Below are positions 26,686 through 36,403 of a DNA stretch of 64,000 bases, in pieces (position 1 is the stretch's first letter; the number at the start of each line of letters is the position of its first letter). This DNA is from Bacteroidota bacterium (GTDB lineage: Bacteria > Bacteroidota > Bacteroidia > Chitinophagales > Chitinophagaceae), in assembly GCA_026391125.1 (NCBI GenBank), contig JAPLEO010000069.1, positions 1-64,000 of the forward strand, given 5' to 3'. The notes below the pieces were generated by a model that did not search any database, was not told where the DNA came from, and was given only the letters and a program-made list of their open reading frames with translations. Position numbers and translations under genes: made by a program.

Positions 26686-28317
26686 TTATGCTTCATTCAA
26701 AAACGCATATCGATAATCGGTTGGCGGATTAAATGTTTCCTTGATCGTTCTTGCACTTAACCAGCGGTATAAATTCAACTGACTACCAGCTTTATCGTTG
26801 GTACCCGATGCTCTTGCACCTCCAAAGGGTTGTTGTCCAACAACAGCACCCGTTGGTTTATCGTTGATATAGAAATTACCTGCAGAATTTCGTAACTTAT
26901 TGGTTGCCAATTCAACAGCAGCTCTATCTTGAGCTAAAATTGCACCTGTTAAGGCATAATTTGAAGTGCTATCAAGCAATTCCAATGTAGCTTCGAACTT
27001 CTCAGCATCATACACATATAGGGTTAATACTGGCCCGAAGATCTCTTCACACATCGTAGTATACTTTGGATCCTTAGCTACAATCACAGTTGGTTCGATA
27101 AAATATCCCTTCGTTTTACTAAAGTTACCACCTACTAATATGCTAGCTTTTTTATCCTTCTTAGCATTGGTAATATATTTTGTGATGGTATTAAAAGATT
27201 TTTCATCAATGACTGCATTGATGAAATTGCTGAAATCTTCTACAGTGCCCATTTTCATTGACTGTAATGCAGCAACTAATTTTGACTTAACAGCTTCTGC
27301 CATATTACTTGGAATATAAGCTCTTGAAGCAGCAGAACATTTCTGACCCTGGTATTCGAAAGCACCTCTTGCTAAAGCAGTCACTACCGCATCTACATTG
27401 GCTGATTTATGGGCGATCACAAAATCCTTACCACCAGTTTCTCCTACAATTCTTGGATAGCTACGATATAAACTCATATTCTCACCAATGGTCTTCCACA
27501 TATGATTAAACACACCAGTTGAACCAGTGAAGTGAACACCAGCAAAATCTCTATGATTAAAACAGTTGGCACCAATGGTTGGTCCGTCTACATAAATTAA
27601 ATTAATCACGCCATCAGGCAATCCAGCTTCCTTTAAAATACGCATGAATAATTGGGCAGAATAAATTTGCGTATTGGCCGACTTCCAAACTACCACATTA
27701 CCACACATAGCAGCAGAAGTGGGTAGGTTACCACCAATAGCTGTAAAATTGAATGGAGTGATAGCTAAAACAAATCCTTCTAATGGGCGCCACTCTAATC
27801 GATTGTGCATGCCCGGACCAGAAATGGGTTGTTCTTGATATATTTTACTCAAGAAGTGAACATTGAATCTTAAAAAGTCGATCAACTCACAGGCTGCATC
27901 GATCTCTGCTTGATAGGCATTTTTACTCTGACCAAGCATGGTAGCAGCATTCATTTGAAAGCGATATTTAGTGGCCAATAGATCGGCTGCTTTCAAAAAG
28001 ATCTGTGCACGATTTTCCCAGCTCATAGCTTCCCAAGTTGGTTTTGCTTTCAAAGCCGCATCAATCGCCATCTTAACATGACTTGCATCTCCAGCGTGAA
28101 AAGAACCAAGTGTATGGCTCAATTCGTGTGGGGGATGGATCTCCACCAATTTGCCTGTTTTTACAGCTCTTGAACCAATATACATGGGGATCTCGATCGG
28201 CTTCTTTTTTAAATCAGCCAAAGCTTTTTTCAATGCAACTTTTTCTGGTGATCCAGGTGCATAATTTAAAACGGGTTCATTGGTTGGAATTGGGTAAGAA
28301 AAATATCCTAAACTCAT
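26686..28317 (-). CDS. pruA: L-glutamate gamma-semialdehyde (P5C) dehydrogenase
   Basis: A 543-residue aldehyde dehydrogenase that oxidises glutamate-5-semialdehyde to glutamate with NAD, the second step of proline degradation. The motifs present are AITPFNFTAIGGNLPTSAA, HFTGSTGVFNHMW, the catalytic-Glu region VGETGGKDF, and the catalytic Cys in FEYQGQKCSAASRAYIP. GPVLTLYVYD and QQPFGGARASGTNDKAG complete the family pattern. The length and sequence fit the mitochondrial ALDH4A1-like type rather than the PutA fusion. No proline dehydrogenase gene is nearby. A strong terminator follows. Confidence 0.95.
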   Translation of the reverse strand: MSLGYFSYPIPTNEPVLNYAPGSPEKVALKKALADLKKKPIEIPMYIGSRAVKTGKLVEIHPPHELSHTLGSFHAGDASHVKMAIDAALKAKPTWEAMSWENRAQIFLKAADLLATKYRFQMNAATMLGQSKNAYQAEIDAACELIDFLRFNVHFLSKIYQEQPISGPGMHNRLEWRPLEGFVLAITPFNFTAIGGNLPTSAAMCGNVVVWKSANTQIYSAQLFMRILKEAGLPDGVINLIYVDGPTIGANCFNHRDFAGVHFTGSTGVFNHMWKTIGENMSLYRSYPRIVGETGGKDFVIAHKSANVDAVVTALARGAFEYQGQKCSAASRAYIPSNMAEAVKSKLVAALQSMKMGTVEDFSNFINAVIDEKSFNTITKYITNAKKDKKASILVGGNFSKTKGYFIEPTVIVAKDPKYTTMCEEIFGPVLTLYVYDAEKFEATLELLDSTSNYALTGAILAQDRAAVELATNKLRNSAGNFYINDKPTGAVVGQQPFGGARASGTNDKAGSQLNLYRWLSARTIKETFNPPTDYRYAFLNEA

Positions 28318-28375
28318 AAATGTGTTTTTAATGATTAGGGACGCAAGTTAAGAACAAAAACGATTATGCTTTCGA

Positions 28376-28405
28376 TTGAGGTCTGTAGAATAATCAGTTA
28401 TTTTG
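28376..28405 (+). promoter_or_regulatory. candidate promoter of the GlmU-like gene
   Basis: TTG (28376-28378), 19 nt, then TTATTTTG (28398-28405), seven of eight positions of TAnnTTTG. The box ends only 4 nt before the ATG at 28410, so a transcript from it would be leaderless or nearly so. Confidence 0.4.
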
Positions 28406-28409
28406 CACT

Positions 28410-29570
28410 ATGGCAATCATATTATTTGACAATAGTTCTCGCAACAGTCTTTTTCCGCTAACCTATACCAAAGCAGTTGCGGCTTTGAGGTTTGGAATTC
28501 TTTCGATTCAAGAAAGATGGGAAATGAAAACCAAGGAAACCATTTTTGTTCATACCGAAGCATATTTACAGGTATTATATCCTATCCCCAATGAAGAAGT
28601 TCATACCTGGATCGATGCATCTGTAATGCCGGATGAAGATTTAGTAAATGCCATTTTAAACCTGGAAGAAAATTCTTGCATTATTGATGATAAAGGTTTG
28701 ATCGCTGGTAAAAAAGCTATTCCATTTAATGAATTTAAAACTGATTTCTCGATATACGAAAAACAGATAGCAATCGCTACAGCAAAGCGTTTGAACTATT
28801 GTTGGGAAATCATGCAATGGAATGACTCAATGATTCGAGATGATTTTAAAATGGTTACGAAGGGAAGAGCCTCGCAACCAATTTCACCAACTGTTCAAGT
28901 TTTACAAACTGCGGATATTTTTATCGAAGAAGGCGCAAAATTAGAATTCTGTACACTCAATTCAAAAACTGGTCCCATCTATATTGGCAAGGATGCTGAA
29001 ATTATGGAAGGATCTTGTGTACGCGGACCATTCTCGATCGGATACAATTCAGTCTTGAAAATGAATAGTCGGATCTATGGTGCTACAAGTCTTGGACCTT
29101 GTTGTATGGGTGGTGGAGAAATCAAAAATTCTGTGATCATGGGCTATACCAATAAAGCACACGATGGCTATTTGGGTGATGCGGTTATTGGAGAATGGTG
29201 CAATATGGGGGCTGGATCAACCAATAGTAATGTTAAAAATACTGCTGGTGATGTGAAGGTTTGGAATTATGCTACGAATTCATATTTAAGCGTGGGACAA
29301 AAATGTGGCCTGATCATGGGCGATTATTCAAGGGTGGCGATCAATTCATCCATTAATACCGGAACCATTGTGGGCGTTAGCTGCAATGTGTTTGGTGCAG
29401 GATTATTACCTACCATTTTTAATAACTTCTCATGGGGTGTAACAGGCAATAAATATGACCTTAAGAAGGCATATTACGCTATTGATAATTGGAAGAAAAT
29501 GAAGAATCTTAATATTACTGAGGCGGAAACTTCCATTCTAGAAAGTATATTTGCCGAAAATCAACAATAA
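28410..29570 (+). CDS. GlmU-like sugar nucleotidyltransferase with left-handed beta-helix
   Basis: A 386-residue protein. The N-terminal half is a divergent nucleotidyltransferase-like region (MAIILFDNSSRNSLFPLTYT, lacking the classic GxGTR loop). The C-terminal half is a hexapeptide-repeat left-handed beta-helix (IFIEEGAKLEFCTL, GPIYIGKDAEIMEG, AVIGEWCNMGAGST, GTIVGVSCNVFGAGLLP). This is the Bacteroidota GlmU-family layout. It may make or modify activated amino sugars, but the missing canonical nucleotide-binding loop leaves the activity open. tpiA follows on the same strand 77 bp later. Confidence 0.78.
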   Translation: MAIILFDNSSRNSLFPLTYTKAVAALRFGILSIQERWEMKTKETIFVHTEAYLQVLYPIPNEEVHTWIDASVMPDEDLVNAILNLEENSCIIDDKGLIAGKKAIPFNEFKTDFSIYEKQIAIATAKRLNYCWEIMQWNDSMIRDDFKMVTKGRASQPISPTVQVLQTADIFIEEGAKLEFCTLNSKTGPIYIGKDAEIMEGSCVRGPFSIGYNSVLKMNSRIYGATSLGPCCMGGGEIKNSVIMGYTNKAHDGYLGDAVIGEWCNMGAGSTNSNVKNTAGDVKVWNYATNSYLSVGQKCGLIMGDYSRVAINSSINTGTIVGVSCNVFGAGLLPTIFNNFSWGVTGNKYDLKKAYYAIDNWKKMKNLNITEAETSILESIFAENQQ

Positions 29571-29647
29571 TTACCCCTTATTCTTCGATTTTGAATACTA
29601 TAATGGGTATTCTATTTATATAATTAAAAAGTGAAATAAATCAGATC

Positions 29648-30409
29648 ATGAGAAAGCAAATCGCAGCAGCAAACTGGAAAATGAATTTAACCATTCAACA
29701 AGGTGAGCAATTATTAAATGATATCATATCAAAGCCACATGAGTTGGCTGCACACCAATTGGCTGTTTTTGCAGTTCCTTTTCCGTACTTACAAATGGCA
29801 GCCCAAAAATTAGCTGGTAAAACCAATGTATTTGTTGCCGCTCAAAACTGTTCCAATAAAAAGAATGGTGCTTATACAGGTGAAACTTCTGTTGAAATTT
29901 TACAGTCAGTAGGCATTCAATATGTGGTTTTAGGACACTCTGAAAGAAGAGAATACTACAACGAAAGCAATCAGTTTTTGGCAGAAAAATTGGATATCTG
30001 TTTAGCCAATAATATGAAGCCAATATTTTGTTGCGGAGAGCCTTTTGCTATTCGTGAAGCAAATACACAAAACGAGTTTGTTGCAAAACAATTAGATGAA
30101 TCTTTATTTCATTTAACTGCTACTCAATTACAAGAAGTGGTGATTGCTTATGAACCAATCTGGGCAATCGGTACAGGAAAAACTGCATCAAGTGCACAGG
30201 CTCAAGAAATCCATGCGTTTATTCGTAGCCATATAGCTGCTACATACGGCGTTGAAATTGCAGAAACTATTTCTATTTTATATGGTGGAAGTGTTAAAGC
30301 ATCTAATGCAGTTGAATTATTTTCTCAAACCGATGTTGACGGAGGTTTAGTTGGCGGTGCATCTTTGATCGCTGACGAATTTGTGGCTATCATTAATGCA
30401 TTATCATAA
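29648..30409 (+). CDS. tpiA: triosephosphate isomerase
   Basis: A 253-residue glycolytic enzyme that interconverts dihydroxyacetone phosphate and glyceraldehyde 3-phosphate. Catalytic features are intact: AANWKMNL (Lys 12 with Asn 10), VVLGHSERR (His), and AYEPIWAIGTGKTAS, which holds the catalytic Glu and the flexible loop 6, followed by LYGGSVKASN. The length is typical. Its stop codon overlaps the start of the hemerythrin gene by one base (TAATG), suggesting translational coupling. Confidence 0.97.
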   Translation: MRKQIAAANWKMNLTIQQGEQLLNDIISKPHELAAHQLAVFAVPFPYLQMAAQKLAGKTNVFVAAQNCSNKKNGAYTGETSVEILQSVGIQYVVLGHSERREYYNESNQFLAEKLDICLANNMKPIFCCGEPFAIREANTQNEFVAKQLDESLFHLTATQLQEVVIAYEPIWAIGTGKTASSAQAQEIHAFIRSHIAATYGVEIAETISILYGGSVKASNAVELFSQTDVDGGLVGGASLIADEFVAIINALS

Positions 30410-30897
30410 TGGCGATATTGAGACATGAAGCCTTGCAACCACTGTCGAGGCAACACCATCAAGGTTTATTAGCAAGTTTATTATTAGAAAAGGGATTGAA
30501 AAAGAACGCTTCATTAAAAGAAATGCGTGACTTTATTCTGCAATTCTGGGAAGAGGAATTGTCATCTCATTTTGAAAAAGAAGATTTTCTTTTCTTGCCC
30601 TTGGCAAATACATATCCTCAATTAATCGAGGCTTTAACGCAATTGAAAAACGAACACCAAGAAATCAGACTGATCATACAGAAGCTGAACAATGAAGCTC
30701 GTTCTGAACAATTTGAAACCATTGCTTTCTTTGCTACAAGTTTGGAAAAACATATTCGTTTTGAAGAACGACAATTATTCAATGCCATTCAAGAAGCACT
30801 TCCTGAAGAAGAAATGATAGCGTTCTCTGCTGATTTGAATGCCATTTCTGAAAAAGATTTTTGTACGAAGTACCCAGTTAAATTCTGGGAGAACTAA
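30409..30897 (+). CDS. hemerythrin HHE domain protein
   Basis: A 162-residue four-helix protein. Metal-ligand motifs are HHQGLL near the N-terminus, SSHFEKEDFLFLPLA, KNEHQEIRLII and EKHIRFEERQLFNAI, matching the H-HxxxE-H-HxxxE pattern of hemerythrin-like di-iron sites. Bacterial members sense or carry O2 or NO, or protect Fe-S proteins; the role here is not known. It overlaps tpiA by one base and converges on the sua5 gene with a 4-bp overlap of the 3' ends. Confidence 0.86.
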   Translation: MAILRHEALQPLSRQHHQGLLASLLLEKGLKKNASLKEMRDFILQFWEEELSSHFEKEDFLFLPLANTYPQLIEALTQLKNEHQEIRLIIQKLNNEARSEQFETIAFFATSLEKHIRFEERQLFNAIQEALPEEEMIAFSADLNAISEKDFCTKYPVKFWEN

Positions 30898-31856
30898 GAT
30901 TTATACATTACCTGAGCTCTTCCCAATCGATCGTTGATGGCCCTGCCTAAACCTTTGTCTGGAAAGAGTTCAGTAATAATCATGTCAAATTGACCTTCGT
31001 CGATGATGCGCATCACAGCAAATAAATGTTTTGCCGCTTCATTCAAATCGCCCTTAGGAGACAATACATATTCATGCCCTCTTTTTAAACCATCGTATTG
31101 TTTTTTAAATGAAATTACTGCCAAATTTTTATCCTGATTTTCTTTGATCATTTTTGTAATATCACCACGATATAAAGGAGTCTTTGTTGCATAATGACTT
31201 TTCATTTGACCAGCAGTAGAAGGCCTTTCAGCCGATTCGGCATTGACAACTTGTAGTCCGGTCAACTGTTCCATTTGTTCTGCAGAAATTGCACCTGTTC
31301 TATGTAAAATAATTTTTCCATCGCTAACTTCTGCAATGGTTGATTCAACACCAACCTCACTTTGTCCGCCATCTAAGATATAAGCCACTTTGTTTTTTAA
31401 ACCCTCTTGTACATGCAATGCAGTAGTTGGACTTACATATCCAGATGGATTTGCACTGGGTGCTGCCAAAGGAAATTTTAATAGCATCAATAATTTGATG
31501 GTCATCATTTGATTGGGAACTCTGATGGCTACTTTAGAACTCCCTGCAGTTACAATATCAGGTATGATTGAATTTTTAGGTAGTAGTAAAGTAAACGGAC
31601 CCGGCATAAATGCTTCCGCTAATTGTATGCTAATAGGATCGAGGTCTGCATATTTATGAATGGATGCTACATCAACCACATGAACTATTAAGGGATTAAA
31701 ACTGGGTCTGTTCTTTGCTTCAAATATTTTAACCACCGCTGTTTCACTAAGCGCATTTGCTGCTAAGCCATACACTGTTTCAGTGGGAATTGCAACCAAT
31801 TCGTTTGCCTCTAAAAGGGTAGCAGCTTTTAATAAATTTTCGCCTATTTGTGACAT
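30894..31856 (-). CDS. L-threonylcarbamoyladenylate synthase (Sua5 type)
   Basis: A 320-residue enzyme that makes threonylcarbamoyl-AMP for the t6A modification of tRNAs reading ANN codons. The YrdC domain (about 1-200) includes AIPTETVYGLAANA, KIFEAKNRPSFNPLIVHV and VAIRVPNQ, and the C-terminal Sua5 domain begins after STAGQMKSHYATKTP. The two-domain length distinguishes it from the short TsaC form. It lies 4 bp downstream of the Kir channel gene on the same strand, which is probably coincidental for function but suggests cotranscription. Confidence 0.93.
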   Translation of the reverse strand: MSQIGENLLKAATLLEANELVAIPTETVYGLAANALSETAVVKIFEAKNRPSFNPLIVHVVDVASIHKYADLDPISIQLAEAFMPGPFTLLLPKNSIIPDIVTAGSSKVAIRVPNQMMTIKLLMLLKFPLAAPSANPSGYVSPTTALHVQEGLKNKVAYILDGGQSEVGVESTIAEVSDGKIILHRTGAISAEQMEQLTGLQVVNAESAERPSTAGQMKSHYATKTPLYRGDITKMIKENQDKNLAVISFKKQYDGLKRGHEYVLSPKGDLNEAAKHLFAVMRIIDEGQFDMIITELFPDKGLGRAINDRLGRAQVMYKS

Positions 31857-31859
31857 ACA

Positions 31860-32831
31860 CTAAAATTGAACTGGTAAATCCACTGGAGCAAATAAATCCA
31901 ATCTATCTAAATGTAGAATAGTTTTATCGTTTGTTTCATTTGGATGATACATTGGAACAAACTTTGCTCCAAAAATGAATTCCTCAAAAGTATAGGAAGC
32001 TTTTGAAATAACCGTATTAGAAAAACTTTCATCGAAACCTTCTACAAATACAAGCAACTCTACTTCAGCATTTGCCATGTCTTCTTTTGAAAACTGAAAA
32101 ATGGGGCTTTCTTCATTGATAGGATGTACGAGGGTCCAATTGGCTGTCATGGTGGATGCTTTGGCAATATCTAATGGCACGTTGAAAAACTTATTTTTCA
32201 TGACTCCATCTTCCATCGTCTTCATAGCCATTGTAACTCTCACTTCTACATTCACCAAGTAATTTTTAGTATAGGGTACCATTCGAAACATTAATGCAAC
32301 TCCATCTTTAAAAGGAGAAAATAAAGCATTCTTACTATACTTGATGAATGAACGTGGACGGGCAAATCTTCCATATAACAAACCTGTAGCCAAGGCAAAA
32401 CTCATTAATCCAGTTAATGCTTCCAGTGAAGCAACAAAACTGGTGATAAAACCTATCGGATTGATTCTTCCATAACCTACCGTTGTAAATGTCTGTGCAC
32501 TAAAAAAGAAAGCCTCCCCAAATTTTTCTCCCAAGGAATTGGCCACTAATCCATTTAAATGCTCAATACCTATTAATAAGTAAAGACAAGCAAATAGGAT
32601 ATTGATAAGGATAAAAAATAGCATGATCGATGCCAGGAATTTCCACCTTTTCATCGATAACATGGTATGATACAAATTCAATCGCTGCCAGAAATGTAAG
32701 CCTCTGACCTCAACATTGGCCACTCCGTTCTTATTAAAGAAACGACCTCCTCCTAATGCGGTATTGGTACCCAAACCCGTTTCATTGTTGATTTGAGCCC
32801 TTTTATTTAGTTTTTTCAGTAGCATTGACAT
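31860..32831 (-). CDS. inward-rectifier-type potassium channel (KirBac-like)
   Basis: A 323-residue protein with two transmembrane helices (about residues 67-90 and 131-155) around a pore helix, and the K+ selectivity filter TVGYG (in TFTTVGYGRINP). The C-terminal ~165 residues are a beta-rich cytoplasmic Kir domain (MVPYTKNYLVNVEVRVTMAMK, NFPLDI-like strands, ASYTFEEFIFGAKFVPMY). The start is ATG 32831; the in-frame TTG at 32837 adds two residues and is less likely. In characterised KirBac channels the cytoplasmic domain gates by lipids or ligands. Confidence 0.92.
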   Translation of the reverse strand: MSMLLKKLNKRAQINNETGLGTNTALGGGRFFNKNGVANVEVRGLHFWQRLNLYHTMLSMKRWKFLASIMLFFILINILFACLYLLIGIEHLNGLVANSLGEKFGEAFFFSAQTFTTVGYGRINPIGFITSFVASLEALTGLMSFALATGLLYGRFARPRSFIKYSKNALFSPFKDGVALMFRMVPYTKNYLVNVEVRVTMAMKTMEDGVMKNKFFNVPLDIAKASTMTANWTLVHPINEESPIFQFSKEDMANAEVELLVFVEGFDESFSNTVISKASYTFEEFIFGAKFVPMYHPNETNDKTILHLDRLDLFAPVDLPVQF

Positions 32832-32927
32832 CTTCAATTATATGGATAAAAATAAACCCTTTCTGCATTCCAACGTTATTCACATCTCATTAATAACATA
32901 ATCGTGTTTTTTTGTGCTTCCGGCACA

Positions 32928-32935
32928 TATCTTTG
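32928..32935 (+). promoter_or_regulatory. candidate -7 box of lepA
   Basis: TATCTTTG, a perfect TAnnTTTG match, ends 7 nt before the lepA ATG at 32943. A TTTG at 32911-32914 is only 13 nt upstream, shorter than the usual 17-23, so the -33 element is uncertain. Confidence 0.42.
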
Positions 32936-32942
32936 CAGCCTT

Positions 32943-34727
32943 ATGAAGAATATTAGGAATTTCTGCATTATTGCACATATTGACCATGGTAAAAGTACAC
33001 TGGCTGACCGTTTATTGGAACATACCAATTCTGTAGGTCAACGTGATATGATGAATCAGGTCTTGGATGATATGGACCTAGAACGTGAAAAAGGGATCAC
33101 TATTAAGAGTCATGCTATTCAAATAGAATTTCCATATAAGGGCGAAAATTATGTATTCAATTTAATTGATACACCTGGTCACGTTGATTTTAGTTATGAA
33201 GTAAGTCGTGCACTAGCCGCTTGTGAAGGAGCTTTATTGTTAGTTGATGCCTCTCAAGGTATTCAGGCTCAAACAATTAGTAATTTGTATTTGGCTATTG
33301 ATAATAACCTGGAAATCATCCCTGTGATCAATAAGATTGATATGGATGGAGCTAAAATTCCAGAAGTTACAGATCAGATCGTAGAGTTGATTGGCTGTAA
33401 AGCAGAAGATATTTTATTGGCTAGTGGTAAGAGCGGTATTGGGATTGACGAGATCTTGGCTGCCATTGTAGAAAGGATTCCTGCTCCAAAGGGTGACCTT
33501 GAAGCGCCTTTACAAGCCTTAATTTTTGATAGTGTATTCAATAGTTTTAGAGGAATCATTGTCTATTACCGTATTATGAATGGGGTTTTGAAAAAAGGCG
33601 ATAAGATCCGTATGGTTGCTTCGGGGATGGACTATAATGCTGATGAAGTGGGGGTTTTGAAATTTACAATGTCACCCAAAACTGAAGTTTGTGCGGGTGA
33701 TGTAGGATATATTATTACGGGTATTAAAGTTGCTAAAGAGGTGAAAGTAGGAGATACGATCACTCTTGCAAATAATCCTGGTGAAATGATTCACGGATTT
33801 GAAGAAGTAAAACCCATGGTATTTGCGGGGATCTATCCAGTAAATACAGATGAGTTTGAGGAACTACGTGATTGTATGGATAAACTACAATTGAATGATG
33901 CTTCTCTTACTTTCGAATTAGAAACTTCACAGGCGCTAGGTTTTGGATTCCGTTGCGGATTCCTCGGGCTCTTGCATATGGAGATCATTCAGGAAAGATT
34001 GGAGCGTGAATTTAATCAGACTGTAATCACTACAGTTCCGAACGTTAGTTTCTTGGCATATACTTCAAAGGGTGATAAGCTAACCGTAAACAATCCATCT
34101 GAAATGCCCGATCCTACCAAATTGGATCGCATTGAAGAACCTTTCATTCGTGCACAGATCATCACTATGCCAGACTATATTGGCAATATCATGACACTAT
34201 GCTTGGGTAAAAGAGGAATTCTATTGAATCAAAGCTATCTAACGCCATCAAGGGTTGAATTAACTTTTGAAATGCCTTTAACCGAGATCGTATTTGATTT
34301 CTATGATAAATTAAAAAGTCAAACTAGAGGTTATGCCTCCTTCGATTATTCACCAATCGGATATCGCGAAGCTGATATTGTGAAGATGGAAATATTGTTG
34401 AATAATGAGAAAGTCGATGCTTTGAGTTCTTTAATTCATAGGGGTAGAGCTACTGATTTTGGTCGCAAGCTTTGTGAGAAATTAAAGGAGCTGATTACCA
34501 AACAACAATTCCAAATTGCGATTCAAGCAGCAATCGGTGCTAAAGTAATTGCTCGTGAAAATATTAGTGCATTACGTAAAGATGTAACTGCCAAATGTTA
34601 TGGTGGTGACGTTAGTCGTAAACGTAAATTATTAGAGAAACAGAAAGAAGGAAAGAAACGTATGCGCCAAGTTGGTAACGTAGAAGTACCACAGGAAGCA
34701 TTTCTAGCTGTTCTTAAACTGGATTAA
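32943..34727 (+). CDS. lepA: elongation factor 4 (LepA)
   Basis: A 594-residue ribosome-associated GTPase. The P-loop is [10 protein letters not shown], the switch regions include [14 protein letters not shown] and [10 protein letters not shown], and the G4 motif is NKIDM. EF4-specific C-terminal sequence follows, with [30 protein letters not shown] and [25 protein letters not shown] ending in [11 protein letters not shown]. It acts on stalled or slow ribosomes in back-translocation or assembly. ATG 32943 matches the family start; the upstream in-frame start at 32904 would add 13 residues overlapping the -7 box. Confidence 0.97.
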   Translation: MKNIRNFCIIAHIDHGKSTLADRLLEHTNSVGQRDMMNQVLDDMDLEREKGITIKSHAIQIEFPYKGENYVFNLIDTPGHVDFSYEVSRALAACEGALLLVDASQGIQAQTISNLYLAIDNNLEIIPVINKIDMDGAKIPEVTDQIVELIGCKAEDILLASGKSGIGIDEILAAIVERIPAPKGDLEAPLQALIFDSVFNSFRGIIVYYRIMNGVLKKGDKIRMVASGMDYNADEVGVLKFTMSPKTEVCAGDVGYIITGIKVAKEVKVGDTITLANNPGEMIHGFEEVKPMVFAGIYPVNTDEFEELRDCMDKLQLNDASLTFELETSQALGFGFRCGFLGLLHMEIIQERLEREFNQTVITTVPNVSFLAYTSKGDKLTVNNPSEMPDPTKLDRIEEPFIRAQIITMPDYIGNIMTLCLGKRGILLNQSYLTPSRVELTFEMPLTEIVFDFYDKLKSQTRGYASFDYSPIGYREADIVKMEILLNNEKVDALSSLIHRGRATDFGRKLCEKLKELITKQQFQIAIQAAIGAKVIARENISALRKDVTAKCYGGDVSRKRKLLEKQKEGKKRMRQVGNVEVPQEAFLAVLKLD

Positions 34728-34778
34728 TAACTGTTTCTAAACAGTAAATTACTATTTAAATGATCCAAACTACACGAA

Positions 34779-35678
34779 TTAATTTTGGTGTTGGTTTGGG
34801 TCATTTGTTTTTGTTGGAATTGGACTTGGGTCAAGGGCTTCAATGTTTTTTTCGTGGATCCACTTACCATTTTGCCATCTGAATCCTTCATAACTACCAT
34901 AGGGTATGAGGCTTTGCTTTTCCTTGATCTCTCCATTTTCGCTGACTAAGTGAGCAAAGATGATGCGATCGATTTCTGGATCATAGTTGATCTTGGCTCC
35001 AGCTTGCTTCTTAAATTCTAAGCAGAAACGATAGGCAGGTTGTGGTGGTTTAATGCTATCGGGCTGATAATCGAAGTACCTGCCACCGAAAACGGGTTTG
35101 CCAGTAGCATCAAAAGTTAGTACTTCCATCCATTTCTTGGTGGTCTTTGCATTGTTCTCGTCGTACCCTAAAAGCGTATAAAAGTTTTTACCCTTCCAGG
35201 TTTTTAAAACAATATTATAATACACGGCTCCAATCCAGCTATTGGCGTCTCGAATGCTGTCGACCGGAAAATCGGTATAGTCTGATTGATCAAACAATGG
35301 GATCAATTTTAAAGATCCATCAGTAGTATGCATTTGAATGGCTCCTTTTTGACGGTAGGCACTAAAATCCTTCATCACCTGCCAGGTAAAAATGCGGAAG
35401 CTGCTATCTGGTGCGTATAATTTAGAAATAGTAATGAGTGAATCGAAAGGATAATAAAAGGAGTTGGGCGTTTTCAATGCCTGCACTAGTCCGCGTGTAA
35501 ATAAACTATCTGCTCTAAATCGATCGATCATTTCATTGGCATTCAATATTGCCACAGCATAATCTTTGATAGAGGCTTCTATCTTAGTAAGCTTTCGATA
35601 ATTTGGATCGTTTTTTTGTTGAGCCTCGATATGAAGCAAACAAAAAAAGCAAAAAAGTAGGGTTACTAGTTTTTTCAT
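34779..35678 (-). CDS. secreted protein of unknown function, conserved in Bacteroidota
   Basis: A 299-residue protein with a signal peptide (MKKLVTLLFCFFCLLHIEAQ, cleavage after AQ). I do not recognise a domain with a known activity. The visible features are a long helical N-terminal part (SIKDYAVAILNANEMIDRFRADSLF) and a beta-rich remainder with many aromatic pairs (KFYTLLGYDEN-like, GGRYFDYQPDS, PYGSYEGFRWQNGKW). It may be an exported soluble protein. ATG 35678 is chosen because the extra ten upstream codons precede the signal peptide. It stands alone between lepA and the gmhB-like gene. Confidence 0.7.
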   Translation of the reverse strand: MKKLVTLLFCFFCLLHIEAQQKNDPNYRKLTKIEASIKDYAVAILNANEMIDRFRADSLFTRGLVQALKTPNSFYYPFDSLITISKLYAPDSSFRIFTWQVMKDFSAYRQKGAIQMHTTDGSLKLIPLFDQSDYTDFPVDSIRDANSWIGAVYYNIVLKTWKGKNFYTLLGYDENNAKTTKKWMEVLTFDATGKPVFGGRYFDYQPDSIKPPQPAYRFCLEFKKQAGAKINYDPEIDRIIFAHLVSENGEIKEKQSLIPYGSYEGFRWQNGKWIHEKNIEALDPSPIPTKTNDPNQHQN

Positions 35679-35738
35679 TAAGACTAAGTTACATGCATTC
35701 AATTTCAAAACAAATAACTGTAGGCAGTTCCGCAGAAT

Positions 35739-36305
35739 TTAGGATTTTATTATAGCCTGAACTTGTTTGGCAAAGTCCAATAAGTTTTCACAACGCAGAT
35801 CGATCATGGGATGAGGAAAATCGGTTTCAGGGTGAGTAGTGTTTAAGAACACAGTATGCATGCCAGCGTTTCTCCCAAAGCCCATATCGCTGATGCGATT
35901 TCCTACCATGATCGATTTTGACAAATCGATCTCAGGAAAAAGATTGGCAGCCTGAAAAGCCATGCCTGGATTGGGTTTGCGGTTATACGAATTACTATCT
36001 AAGTCGGTACAAAAGAAAATATGATCAATATTGCCACCCCCAGCACTTATAGCAGCAAGCATATGAGAATGAATATTTTCTAGATCTTCTAAACTCATTA
36101 ATCCTTTCCCAACACCTTTTTGATTGGTTACCAAGATCACTTTTTTGAAAAGGGGATATAAGATTGCTAATGCTTGAATAGTTCCTTCATAAAACTCAAA
36201 TTCCGACCAGTTACGAACATAGTCTTCATTCTTCTCATGATTCAAAACCCCATCACGATCTATAAATAAAGTAAACGATTTATCTATTTGTTCTAAACTA
36301 AACAT
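35739..36305 (-). CDS. HAD-IIIA phosphatase, GmhB-like, without the zinc loop
   Basis: A 188-residue HAD hydrolase. The catalytic motif I LFIDRDGVLN carries the DxD pair, motif II is VTNQKGVGKG, the Lys motif is RKPNPGM and motif III is VGNRISDMGFGRNAGM. In GmhB a CxHx(11-14)CxC zinc loop precedes RKP; here that stretch is FFCTDLDSNSYNRKP, with a single cysteine. The neighbour is a phosphoheptose isomerase gene, so a heptose-bisphosphate phosphatase role is likely. ATG 36305 is preferred over the upstream start at 36350 because 15 added residues precede a typical N-terminus. Confidence 0.78.
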   Translation of the reverse strand: MFSLEQIDKSFTLFIDRDGVLNHEKNEDYVRNWSEFEFYEGTIQALAILYPLFKKVILVTNQKGVGKGLMSLEDLENIHSHMLAAISAGGGNIDHIFFCTDLDSNSYNRKPNPGMAFQAANLFPEIDLSKSIMVGNRISDMGFGRNAGMHTVFLNTTHPETDFPHPMIDLRCENLLDFAKQVQAIIKS

Positions 36306-36334
36306 AATTCCAATTAAATTAAAATCTTTCAATA

Positions 36335-36403
36335 ACTCCTCACTCCTCACTTCTCACTTTTTTCTCCTCTCTTCACTCTTATCTTTTATCTCTTCACTTC
36401 TTA
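36335..36403. repeat. pyrimidine-rich low-complexity tract between gmhA and gmhB
   Basis: About 70 bp almost without purines on the plus strand, built from loose repeats of TCCTCACTTCTCAC-like units. On the minus strand, the coding direction here, it is a purine-rich ladder. It contains no gene and no hairpin that I could see. Confidence 0.7.
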
